A stretch of 64,000 nucleotides of DNA from Kluyvera sp036759925 (GCF_036759925.1 NZ_JAPKIB010000007.1:62001-126000), one strand, 5' to 3'. Positions 26,775 to 36,911 are shown, counted from the stretch's first letter. Program-made: numbers and translations. Notes: a model not told the origin generated them from the letters alone.

Positions 26775-26808
26775 TTGAATATATATTCAATAATGATTTA
26801 TTATTCAA
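26775..26808. promoter_or_regulatory. Tandem operator, copy 5 (ABC importer operon)
   Basis: The perfect palindrome TTGAATATATATTCAA, spacer TA, then ATGATTTATTATTCAA. It lies immediately before the binding-protein ribosome-binding site. Best-conserved copy. Confidence 0.8.
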
Positions 26809-26878
26809 GTTAACGATAAGGCTGAGCGATGAAACTGTCTACTGTTTGCACAGCTAATTTCTTAAAAGGAGAAAAGGA

Positions 26879-27538
26879 TCACGCTTCGTTGGCGGGGGCG
26901 GTACAGGTGATAATCCGGTCGTTTATTTTTAACCATTTGATTAAGATAAGTTTATTTTCAAGCTTCGGTGCGAAGCTGGCCGTCAGGCGCAGCGTCAGGG
27001 CGCTAGCGTTCATATTGACGAGCTGCGCGCTGAAAAAACCGGGGAAATCCAACGCGTTGTGAGAAAAAGCCTTAAACACGCTCTCTTTTGCCGAGAACAC
27101 GACGGTGAGGGCCAGCTCAAAGGCCAAATCACAACAAGCAATGACAAGGCGCTCTGCCGGGGTTATCACGCTGTTTTCAAGCTCCTGCGCCAGACGGCAA
27201 TCGAAAAGCCGCTCAATATCCACGCCTACGGGTTCGTGGGAGACGACCGCCAGCGCGGTATTGTCACAGTGGCTGATGCTGCCAAACCACGGCGCAGGCC
27301 ACAGCGGTTGGCCTTTGTCGCCGGGATGCGGTACGTGTTTTTCACCCACTTCTCGCAGCGCATGGACGGCGGCGATACGCCCCGCAAGGTGTTCGGCCTG
27401 ACGCTTGTGTCCGTAGCGGTTGAGCAGAGCAGGATAGGGCAGCCAGAGAAGATCGGCCGGTCGCAGCGTCGTCGCATCAAAATCGACGCCGTGCAGGGTG
27501 TGGTGAGGGAAGGCGAGTGGGTAATGAGTGGTTTGCAT
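26879..27538 (-). CDS. entD: Enterobactin synthase phosphopantetheinyl transferase
   Basis: 219 residues. EntD-type 4'-phosphopantetheinyl transferase: FGSISHCDNTALAV, the Mg-binding VGVDIER and FSAKESVFKAF motifs. It attaches the phosphopantetheine arm to the carrier domains of EntB (Ser244) and EntF (Ser1002). It lies downstream of fepA on the same strand, as in E. coli, and ends the enterobactin locus beside the apiose-like locus. Confidence 0.95.
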   Translation of the reverse strand: MQTTHYPLAFPHHTLHGVDFDATTLRPADLLWLPYPALLNRYGHKRQAEHLAGRIAAVHALREVGEKHVPHPGDKGQPLWPAPWFGSISHCDNTALAVVSHEPVGVDIERLFDCRLAQELENSVITPAERLVIACCDLAFELALTVVFSAKESVFKAFSHNALDFPGFFSAQLVNMNASALTLRLTASFAPKLENKLILIKWLKINDRIITCTAPANEA

Positions 27539-27550
27539 TCATCCTCCCGA

Positions 27551-27570
27551 CGCCCTCTCGAAAGAGGGCG
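27551..27570 (-). terminator. Hairpin between fepA and entD
   Basis: CGCCCTCT-CGAA-AGAGGGCG, a perfect 8-bp stem with a stable tetraloop and no T-run. It may be an attenuator or mRNA-processing hairpin rather than a full terminator, reducing entD relative to fepA. Confidence 0.45.
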
Positions 27571-27589
27571 GGGGATAGTGAGTGAGCTA

Positions 27590-29875
27590 TCAGAAATGCG
27601 TGTTGATGCTCATGTACCAGGTACGGCCTGGCTCGTTGTAGGTGTAGGCACCTGCACCGGCCATGTAGTCACCGGTTTTGGTGTCACTCACGGTCTGGGC
27701 GTTGCCTTCACGCCACAGGCGTTTGTCGAAGACGTTGTCCACACCGCCGGTCAGGCTGAGGTTTTTGTTGACGTCCCAGGTCGCACTCAGGCCGAGAATG
27801 CTGTACGGGCTAGCCACGGTCGCTGATGAGCCAGTAACCGGTTTGCCCTGGTAATCGTACTTCTTAGGCTGTTGTTTGCCGTACCAGGTGAAGGTTGACT
27901 GCAGCGACACATCCTGACGAACCTGCCAGCTCAGGGTAGAGTTCAGCGTGTACTCTGGAATGATTGACAGACGTTCGCCGGTCTCTTTGTTTTTACTCTG
28001 CAGCATGTAGGTGATGTTGTTAGTCCAGCTCACCGTCTCGCTTACCGGAACGTTCAGCGTCCCTTCCAGCCCTTCAACCACCGCTTTAGGAATGTTTTCC
28101 CACTGGTAGATATCGGTGTAGGTGGTGGTTGTACCTTTGGTGATTGACGTTCTGCTTAGCGGCACGGTACCCGCTTCAATCTTGTTGCGGTAATCGTTAC
28201 GGAACCAGGTCACGCCCGCCAGCCAGCCTTCATGTTTGAATTCCAGACCAATCTCTTTGTTGATGCTGGTCTCGGCCTTCAGGTCATCGTTACCCATCAT
28301 GTAACAGCCGATGCCGGTAGCCGCGCCGGTGGCGTAGCAACCCTGGCCTTTGCTGTACAGAATGTAGTTCGGGTTGAGCTGATACAGGCTCGGTGCTTTA
28401 TAGGCGCGGGCAATGCCCATTTTCAGCGTGAAGTCATCGCCCAAGCCCTGAGACAGGTTCAGTGACGGGCTCCAGTTGTCCCCCACGACGCTATGGTGAT
28501 CGAAGCGCAGCGCCGGGGTCAACATGGTGCTATCAGTCACTTCCATGTTGTCTTCAGCGAACAGCGAGAAGATCTCAGCCTGGGAATACGGGCTGCGGTC
28601 GGTGCTGTTGTAGCCAGGGATGTTGCCGCCCATAAAGGTCTGCGTATTGGAGCTGGAGTCCTTCATACGCTGCTGGTTCCATTCGGTACCCAGCGTCAGG
28701 TTCTGATTAACAACAAAATCGAACGGAATGTTGATTTCGCTGTGCAGTGTCACATCAGCCAGATCCGTATCGCTGAACTGGTTGCTGTTAAACAGCCCTT
28801 CCAGCCCACCGGCCAACCCTTCGCCCAGACGGGAGTTACGGGTATGTTCATATTGCGCCCAGTTGCTGGTGGTGATGCCGCTATCCCAGCCACCGTTCCA
28901 GGTCAGTGCATAGTTCTGGCGATACATACGGTTAGTTTCTTTCCCGTAGTATTTTTTCACCAAACCTTTGCCGCCCTTGCTGGTGTCGTTATCGTTGTTG
29001 GTGTTCTGGGTATCGCCCGCGTACAGGTTACCCTGACGGCTGTAGCCCGCTTCGAATTCCAGCGACTGCATTGGCGCGAAGTCCCAACGTACCTGACCGT
29101 TAATATCTTTATTCTCAACGCCTTCACGACCGGCAGGCATCGTATCCGCGTAAGCACCGGTACGCGTTGACTGGTGACCATCGTTGATGTCCCAGGCATC
29201 GGCCTGGGTTTTATCCAGGTTACCGAAGAGACGGAAGCTGAACGCGTCGCCCAGCGGCCCGGTCAGGCTGAAATTGGTACGCTTAGTCGAGCCTTCTTCT
29301 TTGTGCTCTGGGGCGTTGAAATAGGTGTTCCAGGAACCGTGCCACTCGTTGCTGCTTTTCTTGGTGATGATATTCACCACGCCGCCTGCCGCGCCGTTAC
29401 CGTAACGGGCTGCCGCGGGGCCACGCAGGACTTCAATGCGTTCAATCATCTCTGGCGGAACCCAGCCGGTATCACCGCGGGTATCACGCTCGCCGCGCCA
29501 GCCTTGACGTACCGAGTTACGGCTGGTCACCGGCTTACCGTCGATCAGAATCAGGGTGTTTTCCGGGCCCATACCGCGAATATCGATCTGGCGGTTGTTC
29601 CCGCGCTGGCCGCTGGTGGAGTTACCGGTCAGGTTTACGCCCGGCATGGTGCGGATGATTTCGGAGACGTCGCGCGCGGGTGGGCGCTTACGAATTTCGT
29701 CGGCGGTGATGGTCGATACGCCCGGTGCCTGCAGGTTCTGCTCGGCAGCGGTCACGACCATGGTTTCACCGTCGGCGTCCTTATTGCTGGTAGTCTCGGC
29801 GGCAAAAGCCGGAGAAGCAACGCCATAAATACCCAGGTTGACCAGGAAGGCCAGGGATTTGATTTTATTATTCAT
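27590..29875 (-). CDS. fepA: Ferric enterobactin outer-membrane receptor
   Basis: 761 residues from the ATG at 29875; upstream in-frame codons are intergenic. Signal peptide 1-25 (SPAFA), TonB box ETMVVTA, plug domain with ILIDGKPVTSRNSVRQGW and LRGPAAARYGNGAAGGVVNI, and a 22-strand barrel ending in a terminal Phe (INTHF), as for outer-membrane proteins. It imports Fe-enterobactin in a TonB-dependent way. Divergent from fes, with a Fur-type region between them. Confidence 0.95.
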   Translation of the reverse strand: MNNKIKSLAFLVNLGIYGVASPAFAAETTSNKDADGETMVVTAAEQNLQAPGVSTITADEIRKRPPARDVSEIIRTMPGVNLTGNSTSGQRGNNRQIDIRGMGPENTLILIDGKPVTSRNSVRQGWRGERDTRGDTGWVPPEMIERIEVLRGPAAARYGNGAAGGVVNIITKKSSNEWHGSWNTYFNAPEHKEEGSTKRTNFSLTGPLGDAFSFRLFGNLDKTQADAWDINDGHQSTRTGAYADTMPAGREGVENKDINGQVRWDFAPMQSLEFEAGYSRQGNLYAGDTQNTNNDNDTSKGGKGLVKKYYGKETNRMYRQNYALTWNGGWDSGITTSNWAQYEHTRNSRLGEGLAGGLEGLFNSNQFSDTDLADVTLHSEINIPFDFVVNQNLTLGTEWNQQRMKDSSSNTQTFMGGNIPGYNSTDRSPYSQAEIFSLFAEDNMEVTDSTMLTPALRFDHHSVVGDNWSPSLNLSQGLGDDFTLKMGIARAYKAPSLYQLNPNYILYSKGQGCYATGAATGIGCYMMGNDDLKAETSINKEIGLEFKHEGWLAGVTWFRNDYRNKIEAGTVPLSRTSITKGTTTTYTDIYQWENIPKAVVEGLEGTLNVPVSETVSWTNNITYMLQSKNKETGERLSIIPEYTLNSTLSWQVRQDVSLQSTFTWYGKQQPKKYDYQGKPVTGSSATVASPYSILGLSATWDVNKNLSLTGGVDNVFDKRLWREGNAQTVSDTKTGDYMAGAGAYTYNEPGRTWYMSINTHF

Positions 29876-29993
29876 TGTGTGTCCTGCTTTTCGTCGCCAA
29901 CGTCCCGTCGTGATCCATTCCCAAAAGGGGAGACGCGGCAAGGTTGTATGCCAGAAGCATGGGAAAGTGCGCGGCAATACGCTATTGCAAATG

Positions 29994-30024
29994 CAAATAG
30001 TTATCAATAATATTATCAATAAAT
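29994..30024. promoter_or_regulatory. Fur-box region, fepA/fes divergent promoter
   Basis: AAATAGTTATCAATAATATTATCAATAAATTT contains overlapping GATAAT-type hexamers as in Fur boxes, located between the divergent fepA and fes genes, the same place as in E. coli. Confidence 0.65.
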
Positions 30025-30067
30025 TTTAAGCTGTAACAATAAATTCCACAATAAACATGGGGTTAAC

Positions 30068-31285
30068 GTGGTGGAGAAGTTAACAACAGGAAGTGACGCG
30101 TGGTGGGATGCGATAAAAGGCCCGCAATATGAACGAGTTGGCGATAATTATCGCGTCACGTTCTGGTGGCGCGACCCCGCAGGCAGTGAGCGTTCATCGT
30201 CCGTTCGCCGGGTGTGGATTTACATTACCGGCGTCACCGATCACCACCACAACTCTGCCCCGCAGACCCTCGAACGTATTCCTGATACCGACGTCTGGCG
30301 CTGGACGACCACGTTGCCACCTACCTGGCGCGGCAGTTACTGCTTTGCGCCGAGCGTGCGCGATGACGACTTTTCCCCCGACCTGTTCACCGCCGCCGAG
30401 CCGGACCGCCAGCAGCTGCGCGAAGGTTGGCGCAAGCTGTTACCGAAGGCCATCTCCGACCCGCTGAACCCGCAAAGCTGGAAGGGCGGGCGCGGCCATG
30501 CGGTGTCCGCACTGGAAATGCCGCAGGCCCCGGAACAGCCCGGCTGGTCTGACCGAGCGACAGCCTGGCCCGAACCGCAGTGCATTACCTGGCGCAGTGA
30601 ACGGTTGGGCAACCAGCGCCGGGTGTGGATTTTTACCACCGGCGACGCCAACGAAACCGACAGGCCGCTGGCGGTGCTGCTCGACGGCCAGTTCTGGGCC
30701 GAAAGCATGCCGGTATGGCCTGCGCTGACCTCACTGACCACGGCGAAAAAACTGCCTCCCGCGGTCTATCTGCTGATTGACGTGATTGATAACGCGCACC
30801 GCAGCGTCGAGCTGCCCTGCAATGCGGATTTTTGGCTGGCGGTGCAGCAGGAACTGCTGCCGCAGGTACAGGCGATGGTGCCTTTCAGCGACCGCGCCGA
30901 TCGGACGATAGTGGCCGGGCAGAGCTTCGGCGGCCTCTCCGCGCTGTACGCCGGGCTGCACTGGCCGGAACGTTTTGGCTGCGTGCTGAGCCAGTCGGGG
31001 TCGTACTGGTGGCCACACCGAGGCGGGCAGCAGACCGGGGTGATCTTACAGCAGCTTGAAAGCGGTGCGTTGAACCCACTGGGGTTGCGGATTGTGCTGG
31101 AAGCGGGCATCCGTGAACCGATAATTTTTCGCGCCAATCAGGCGCTTTTGGCGCAGTTACAGCGCACACAGCAGCCGATTTTCTGGCATCAGGTTGATGG
31201 CGGACATGATGCGCTTTGCTGGCGCGGCGGGCTGACCGCCGGGCTGATAACGCTCTGGAACCCCCAGACGGCAACGCGCGATTAA
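30068..31285 (+). CDS. fes: Enterobactin/ferric enterobactin esterase
   Basis: 405 residues with a GTG start, closely matching E. coli Fes. An N-terminal domain (VRRVWIYITGVTDHHHNS) is followed by an alpha/beta-hydrolase with the nucleophile in AGQSFGG (Ser286) and the catalytic His in DGGHDALCW. It cleaves the trilactone of Fe-enterobactin in the cytoplasm to release iron. Followed after 15 bp by ybdZ and entF in one operon. Confidence 0.95.
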   Translation: MVEKLTTGSDAWWDAIKGPQYERVGDNYRVTFWWRDPAGSERSSSVRRVWIYITGVTDHHHNSAPQTLERIPDTDVWRWTTTLPPTWRGSYCFAPSVRDDDFSPDLFTAAEPDRQQLREGWRKLLPKAISDPLNPQSWKGGRGHAVSALEMPQAPEQPGWSDRATAWPEPQCITWRSERLGNQRRVWIFTTGDANETDRPLAVLLDGQFWAESMPVWPALTSLTTAKKLPPAVYLLIDVIDNAHRSVELPCNADFWLAVQQELLPQVQAMVPFSDRADRTIVAGQSFGGLSALYAGLHWPERFGCVLSQSGSYWWPHRGGQQTGVILQQLESGALNPLGLRIVLEAGIREPIIFRANQALLAQLQRTQQPIFWHQVDGGHDALCWRGGLTAGLITLWNPQTATRD

Positions 31286-31300
31286 CGACAGGAGTTTGGT

Positions 31301-31519
31301 ATGCAAGTCAGTAACCCCTTCGACGTGGCGCAAGGGCAGTTTTACCTTCTGCAAAACCCTCACCAGCAGTTTAGCCTCTGGCCCCAGCAGTGTTCGCTGC
31401 CAGCGGGCTGGACGGTGGTCTGCGAACCGCAGCCGCTTGAGGCGTGCAACGCCTGGCTCACCCAAAACTGGACGACGATTTATCCTGACCATTTCTCCGT
31501 CAGCGGAGGCCGCTCATGA
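31301..31519 (+). CDS. ybdZ: MbtH-like protein of enterobactin synthetase
   Basis: 72 residues. MbtH fold: NPFDVAQGQFYLLQNPHQQFSLWP and LPAGWTVV, the conserved core. MbtH proteins bind and activate NRPS adenylation domains, here EntF. The gene overlaps the entF start by 4 bases (ATGA), a typical coupling. Confidence 0.93.
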   Translation: MQVSNPFDVAQGQFYLLQNPHQQFSLWPQQCSLPAGWTVVCEPQPLEACNAWLTQNWTTIYPDHFSVSGGRS

Positions 31520-34500
31520 GCCCGCGTTTACCGCTGATTGCCGCCCAGCCGGGCATCTGGATGGCGGAAGCCCTGTCGATGTTGCCGAATGCCTGGAGCG
31601 TGGCGCACTACGTTGAGCTAAACGGGGACATTAACGGCGACCTGCTGGCGCGCGCTATCGTGATGGGCCTGAACCAGGCCGACACGCTGCGCATGCGCTT
31701 TAGTGAAGAGAACGGCGAAATCTGGCAGTGGCTGGATGAAAGTATGGCGATTGCCGAACCGGCATGCCACGACCTGCGCGGTGAGTCTGACCCGCAGCAG
31801 GCGGCGCTAGCTCTGATGCAGCATGATCTCTCGCAAAATAGCCGCGTCGATAGCGGCAACCCACTCTATTGCCATCAGCTTTTCCGCGTGGGCGACAACC
31901 GCTGGTTCTGGTATCAGCGCTATCACCATCTGCTGGTGGACGGTTTCAGCTTCCCGGCGATTGCCCGCCAGATAAGCCTGATTTATCAGGCGCTGGTTAC
32001 CGGCGAGACGCTACCGGAACCGGCATTCACACCGTTTGCCGACGTGGTGGACGAATATCAACGCTACCGTGATAGCGAGGCGTTTCAGCGAGATAAAGCC
32101 TTTTGGGCCGAGCAACGCAAAGCCTTGCCGTCTCCGGCCTCGCTCTCCTCTGCGCCGCTGCCGGGTCGTGCGCAAAGCACCGCTATCTGGCGTTTGAAAC
32201 TCACCGCCAACCGCCGGGCGTTTTCTCGACTAACCGCCTCTGCGCCGCAATGCCAGCCTGCCGATCTAGCGCTGGCGCTGGTGGCGCTTTGGCTCGGTCG
32301 TCTGTGCGGTCGCAGCGACTACGCCGCCGGATTTATCTTTATGCGCCGTATGGGCTCTGCCGCCCTGACGGCCACCGGCCCGGTGCTGAACGTGCTGCCG
32401 CTGGGCGTGACGCTGAACGGTCAGGAAACCTTGCCGGAACTGGCTACTCGCCTCTCCGGGCAACTGAAAAAGATGCGCCGCCATCAGCGCTACGATGCAG
32501 AAAAGATTGTGCGTGATGCCGGAAAGGCGGCGGGTGATGAAGCGCTGTTTGGCCCGGTATTTAACGTCAAGATGTTTGACTATCGCCTCGGTTTCGCCGA
32601 CGTTGAGGCGATAACGCATACCCTAGCCACCGGGCCGGTAAACGACCTGGAGCTGGCGCTGTTCCCCGATGAAGAGGGCGGGCTGTCGCTGGAAATTCTG
32701 GCTAACCAGCAGCGCTATGACGAAGCAACGTTGCAACAGCATATTGCTCGTTTAACCTCACTTTTGCAGCAGTTCGCCGATAATCCTGCACTGATGTGTG
32801 CCGATGCGGAACTGCTGTCGGATGACGAATATCAGCGTCTGGCGCAGATCAACGCGACTGAAAAATCCCTGCCGCGCGCCACGCTCAGTTCGTTGGTGGC
32901 CGAGCAGGCGGCGAAAACGCCAGATGCCGTAGCGCTGGTGGATGCGAACTATCGCTTCACCTACCGCGAGATGCGCCGGCAGGTAATCGCGCTGGCAAAC
33001 GTGCTGCGCGAACGTGGGGTGAAGCCCGGTGATAGCGTCGCCGTCGCACTGCCGCGTTCGGTGTTCCTGACGCTGGTGCTGCACGCTATCGTTGAGGCCG
33101 GTGCGGCCTGGCTGCCGCTGGATACCGGCTATCCGGACGACCGCTTGCAGATGATGCTGGAAGACGCGCGACCGACGCTGTTGATTACCGCGGCTGACCA
33201 GTTGCACCGTTTCCCCAATATCGACAGTCTGTGTCTGAGCGCACCGCTGGCGGCGAGGGACGACCAACCGCTCGCGCTGGCAACGCCGGAACAGACGGCC
33301 TATATCATCTTCACCTCAGGCTCGACCGGCCGCCCGAAAGGGGTGATGGTCGGCCATGAGGCCATCGTTAACCGTCTGCTGTGGATGCAAGACCACTATC
33401 CGCTGACCGCCGATGACGTGGTGGCGCAGAAAACGCCGTGCAGTTTTGACGTCTCGGTGTGGGAGTTCTGGTGGCCGTTTATCACCGGCGCGAGCCTGGT
33501 GATGGCCGAGCCGGAAGCGCACCGCGACCCGTTGGCGATGCAGCGCTTCTTTGCCGATTATGGCATCACCACCACCCATTTCGTGCCGTCGATGCTGGCG
33601 GCGTTTGTGGCGTCGCTGACGCCGGAAACGGTAGACAATTGCTGCTCGCTACAGCGGGTGTTCTGCAGCGGTGAAGCGCTGCCGACCGCGCTATGCCGTG
33701 AGTGGGAAGTGCTCACCCACGTGCCGCTGCACAACCTCTATGGGCCAACGGAAGCGGCGGTAGACGTGAGCTGGTACCCGGCCTACGGCGAAGCGCTGGC
33801 GGCGGTGTCCGGCAACAGCGTGCCGATTGGCTTCCCGGTGTGGAATACCGGCCTGCGTATCCTCGACGCCATGATGCGTCCGGTGCCGTTTGGCGTAGCG
33901 GGCGATCTCTACCTCACCGGTATTCAACTGGCGCAGGGCTATCTGGGCAGACCGGATCTCACCGCCAGCCGTTTTATTGCCGACCCGTTTGCTCCCGGCG
34001 AACGCATGTACCGTACCGGTGACGTCGCGCGTTGGCTGGATAACGGTGCGGTGGAATACCTCGGTCGCAGCGACGATCAGCTCAAAATTCGCGGTCAGCG
34101 CATTGAGCTTGGCGAAATTGACCGGGTGATGCAGAGCCTGCCGGACGTGGAACAGGCGGTGACGCACGCCTGCGTGATCAACCAGGCGGCAGCCACCGGC
34201 GGCGATGCGCGCCAATTGGTAGGCTATGTGGTGTCGATTTCCGGCCTGCCGCTCGACACCGAAGCCCTGCTGGCGCAGCTTCGCCAACAGCTACCGCCGC
34301 ACATGGTGCCAGTGGTGCTGTTACAGCTGAGCGCACTGCCGCTGAGCGCCAACGGCAAGCTGGATCGTAAAGCGCTGCCGCTGCCGTCGCTGACGCAGAA
34401 AACGAGCGGCCGCGCACCGCAAACGGCAACTGAACTGCAGGTTGCTGCGGCGTTTAGCCAACTGCTTGGCTGCGATATTCAGGATGTGGACGCTGATTTC

Positions 34501-35379
34501 TTTGCCCTCGGCGGTCATTCGCTTCTCGCCATGCGCCTGGCAGCCATGCTGAGCCAGCAAACCGGGCGCAAGGTGACGCCGGGCCAGGTGATGGTGTCAT
34601 CGACCGTCGGCCAGCTCAGTGCACTGCTGGAGAACAGCGATGACGAACAGGCACAGCGTCTGGGCTATGAGCCGCTGCTGCCGCTGCGCACCGGCGATGG
34701 CCCAACGCTGTTCTGCTTCCATCCGGCGTCTGGCTTTGCCTGGCAGTTCAGCGTGCTCTCGCGCTATCTGTCGCCGCGCTGGTCGATTACCGGCATTCAG
34801 TCGCCGCGCCCGGAAGGGCCAATGCAGAGCGCCGCGACGCTGGACGAGGTGTGCGAACATCATCTGGCGACGCTGCTCGCCCAGCAACCGCACGGGCCGT
34901 ATTACCTGTTCGGCTATTCGCTCGGCGGTACGCTGGCGCAGGGTATCGCGGCGCGTTTACGTCAGCGCGGTGAAACGGTGGCGTTCCTCGGCCTGCTGGA
35001 TACCTGGCCGCCGGAAACGCAGAACTGGGCGGAAAAAGAGGCGAATGGTCTCGATCCTGCGGTGTTAGCGGAGATTGACCGCGAGCGCGAAGCATTTATT
35101 GCCGCCCAGCAGGGGCAAGGCTCCAGCGAATTGTTTAGCGCCATTGAAGGCAACTACGCCGACGCCGTGCGCCTGCTGACTACCGCGCATAGCGCGAGGT
35201 TTGATGGCAAAGCGACGCTGTTCGTTGCCGAGAAAACCCGTCAGGCGGATCCGCAGGCGGCCTGGGGGCCGTGGGTGGGCGAGCTGGAGATTTACCATCA
35301 GGATTGTGCACACGTCGACATCATTACGCCTGCGGCGTTTGAGGCGATTGGGCCGGTGATGCGGGAGATATTGGGGTAG
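31516..35379 (+). CDS. entF: Enterobactin non-ribosomal peptide synthetase EntF
   Basis: 1287 residues. Domain order is condensation (HHLLVDG, residues 137-143), adenylation for serine (FTSGSTGRPKG near 599; GRSDDQLKIRGQRIELGEI), peptidyl carrier (LGGHS, Ser1002 modified by EntD), and thioesterase (GYSLGG, Ser1135). It activates serine, condenses it with dihydroxybenzoyl-EntB and cyclises three units to enterobactin. Length equals that of E. coli EntF (about 1293). In E. coli K-12 fepE would follow, but here a convergent acquired cassette begins after a REP-type hairpin. Confidence 0.96.
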   Translation: MSPRLPLIAAQPGIWMAEALSMLPNAWSVAHYVELNGDINGDLLARAIVMGLNQADTLRMRFSEENGEIWQWLDESMAIAEPACHDLRGESDPQQAALALMQHDLSQNSRVDSGNPLYCHQLFRVGDNRWFWYQRYHHLLVDGFSFPAIARQISLIYQALVTGETLPEPAFTPFADVVDEYQRYRDSEAFQRDKAFWAEQRKALPSPASLSSAPLPGRAQSTAIWRLKLTANRRAFSRLTASAPQCQPADLALALVALWLGRLCGRSDYAAGFIFMRRMGSAALTATGPVLNVLPLGVTLNGQETLPELATRLSGQLKKMRRHQRYDAEKIVRDAGKAAGDEALFGPVFNVKMFDYRLGFADVEAITHTLATGPVNDLELALFPDEEGGLSLEILANQQRYDEATLQQHIARLTSLLQQFADNPALMCADAELLSDDEYQRLAQINATEKSLPRATLSSLVAEQAAKTPDAVALVDANYRFTYREMRRQVIALANVLRERGVKPGDSVAVALPRSVFLTLVLHAIVEAGAAWLPLDTGYPDDRLQMMLEDARPTLLITAADQLHRFPNIDSLCLSAPLAARDDQPLALATPEQTAYIIFTSGSTGRPKGVMVGHEAIVNRLLWMQDHYPLTADDVVAQKTPCSFDVSVWEFWWPFITGASLVMAEPEAHRDPLAMQRFFADYGITTTHFVPSMLAAFVASLTPETVDNCCSLQRVFCSGEALPTALCREWEVLTHVPLHNLYGPTEAAVDVSWYPAYGEALAAVSGNSVPIGFPVWNTGLRILDAMMRPVPFGVAGDLYLTGIQLAQGYLGRPDLTASRFIADPFAPGERMYRTGDVARWLDNGAVEYLGRSDDQLKIRGQRIELGEIDRVMQSLPDVEQAVTHACVINQAAATGGDARQLVGYVVSISGLPLDTEALLAQLRQQLPPHMVPVVLLQLSALPLSANGKLDRKALPLPSLTQKTSGRAPQTATELQVAAAFSQLLGCDIQDVDADFFALGGHSLLAMRLAAMLSQQTGRKVTPGQVMVSSTVGQLSALLENSDDEQAQRLGYEPLLPLRTGDGPTLFCFHPASGFAWQFSVLSRYLSPRWSITGIQSPRPEGPMQSAATLDEVCEHHLATLLAQQPHGPYYLFGYSLGGTLAQGIAARLRQRGETVAFLGLLDTWPPETQNWAEKEANGLDPAVLAEIDREREAFIAAQQGQGSSELFSAIEGNYADAVRLLTTAHSARFDGKATLFVAEKTRQADPQAAWGPWVGELEIYHQDCAHVDIITPAAFEAIGPVMREILG

Positions 35380-35394
35380 TCTGACTGACACCAC

Positions 35395-35438
35395 CTTGTC
35401 CGGCCTACGAATCAGTGCTGATTTGTAGGCCGGACAAG
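35395..35438. repeat. REP-type inverted repeat / bidirectional terminator
   Basis: CTTGTCCGGCCTAC and GTAGGCCGGACAAG form a perfect 14-bp stem with a 16-base loop, between the converging entF and MFS transporter genes. It marks the left edge of the inserted dioxygenase cassette. Confidence 0.75.
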
Positions 35439-35460
35439 TATGATCAATCCCGGAAATCTT

Positions 35461-36756
35461 TCACTCTTTCGGCTTTGGTGTATAGAACACCAGCACTGCG
35501 CCAATAAATATCGCCGCGCTCAGGATATACAGCGCCAGCGACGAGCTGTGGGTGGTGTCGCGGATCCAGCCAATCAGCAGCGGCGCGAGGAACGAGGCGA
35601 TACTGCCAAATGAGCTGATAAGCCCGAGACCTGCTGCTAGCACCCCCGTAGAGAGGAACTGCGGCGGCAGTAGCCAGAACATGGATAGCGCGGTGGTTGC
35701 TCCCATCCCCAGTAGGGTGAGTGCAAACATCACCATCCACAAATTGGTATCAAAAGCCCCAGCGATCAGCATCCCGATGGACGACATCACCAGTGGAATA
35801 ATCAGGTGCCAGCGCCGCTCATTTTTGAAATCGGAAGAGCGGGCCAGGTAGTACATGAAGATCGCGCCAAAAATATAGGGAACCGCAGTGAGCACGCCGA
35901 CCATGGCATCATTTTTGATACCGCTGCTGTGGATGAAAGTTGGCATCCAGAATGAGGCGGTATTCACCGCCAGTCGCACACAGAAATAGATGGCTACCAG
36001 CATCCAGATGTACTTATTGAACAGAATATTGACGTTCGATGTGCTCTTTTTTGTCTCTTCTTTTTCCGCCAGCGACGCAATGACATAGCGTTTTTCATGG
36101 CTATCCAGCCACTTTGCTTGTGAAATATGATCCGGCAGCGCTGCCAGCACCACAAACCCCAGTAGTATTACCGGAATACCTTCAATCAGGAACATCCACT
36201 GCCAGCCATTCATATTTAAATAGTCATGCAGTCCAACGATAATCCAGCCGGAGAGCGGGCCGCCGACGATACCGGAGAACGGGACTGCAAGGGCGAAGAT
36301 AGCGGTGACCCGACCACGGAAATGGGAGGGGAAGTTTTTGCTAATGAAATACATAATACCCGGCGTGAAGCCCGCCTCTGCTGCCCCCAGGCAAAAGCGC
36401 AGAATGTAAAACTCGGTGGGGCCTGTCACCATAAACATGCAGGTGGATAAGCTTCCCCAGGCGAGCATCAAAATCGCGACCCATCGCCGTGAGCCAAAGC
36501 GCTGTAACGCCAGGTTGCTGGGTACGCCAAACAATGAATAAGAGATAAACAGTAAACCCGCACCAAACCCATAAATGGTTTCGCTGAACCCGAGATCGGC
36601 GCTCATCTGGGCTTTCGCAAAACCGATGTTCACGCGATCCAGATTTGCGAATAAATAGGCCAAAAATAAGATTGGCATGACGCGGTACAGTGCTTTTTTC
36701 CAGACAAAATCAGATTCAGCGTATAAACGTTGGTCTAGCGTCTCAGTATTGTTCAT
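35461..36756 (-). CDS. MFS transporter, anion:cation symporter (ACS) family
   Basis: 431 residues from the ATG at 36756 (a GTG lies 9 bp upstream). Twelve helices with the family motifs YLFANLDRVNIGFAKAQM and RFCLGAAEAGFTPGIMYF, typical of tartrate/phthalate/hydroxyphenylacetate-type transporters that import organic anions. It is oriented with the ferredoxin gene and divergent from the dioxygenase operon, so it probably imports the aromatic acid that the dioxygenase attacks. Confidence 0.87.
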   Translation of the reverse strand: MNNTETLDQRLYAESDFVWKKALYRVMPILFLAYLFANLDRVNIGFAKAQMSADLGFSETIYGFGAGLLFISYSLFGVPSNLALQRFGSRRWVAILMLAWGSLSTCMFMVTGPTEFYILRFCLGAAEAGFTPGIMYFISKNFPSHFRGRVTAIFALAVPFSGIVGGPLSGWIIVGLHDYLNMNGWQWMFLIEGIPVILLGFVVLAALPDHISQAKWLDSHEKRYVIASLAEKEETKKSTSNVNILFNKYIWMLVAIYFCVRLAVNTASFWMPTFIHSSGIKNDAMVGVLTAVPYIFGAIFMYYLARSSDFKNERRWHLIIPLVMSSIGMLIAGAFDTNLWMVMFALTLLGMGATTALSMFWLLPPQFLSTGVLAAGLGLISSFGSIASFLAPLLIGWIRDTTHSSSLALYILSAAIFIGAVLVFYTPKPKE

Positions 36757-36911
36757 AGTCTGCACTTAAAATAATGTAGGGTGAGAGGGAACAGCGCTCG
36801 TTTCCTGGCTGGATAAAGTATTTAATTATTGCCGTCAGTACTGTGCCGTCTTCATATTGATATACAAAGTGTATTTGTAAATAACATTATTTTTATTATG
36901 GCTTATGAATA

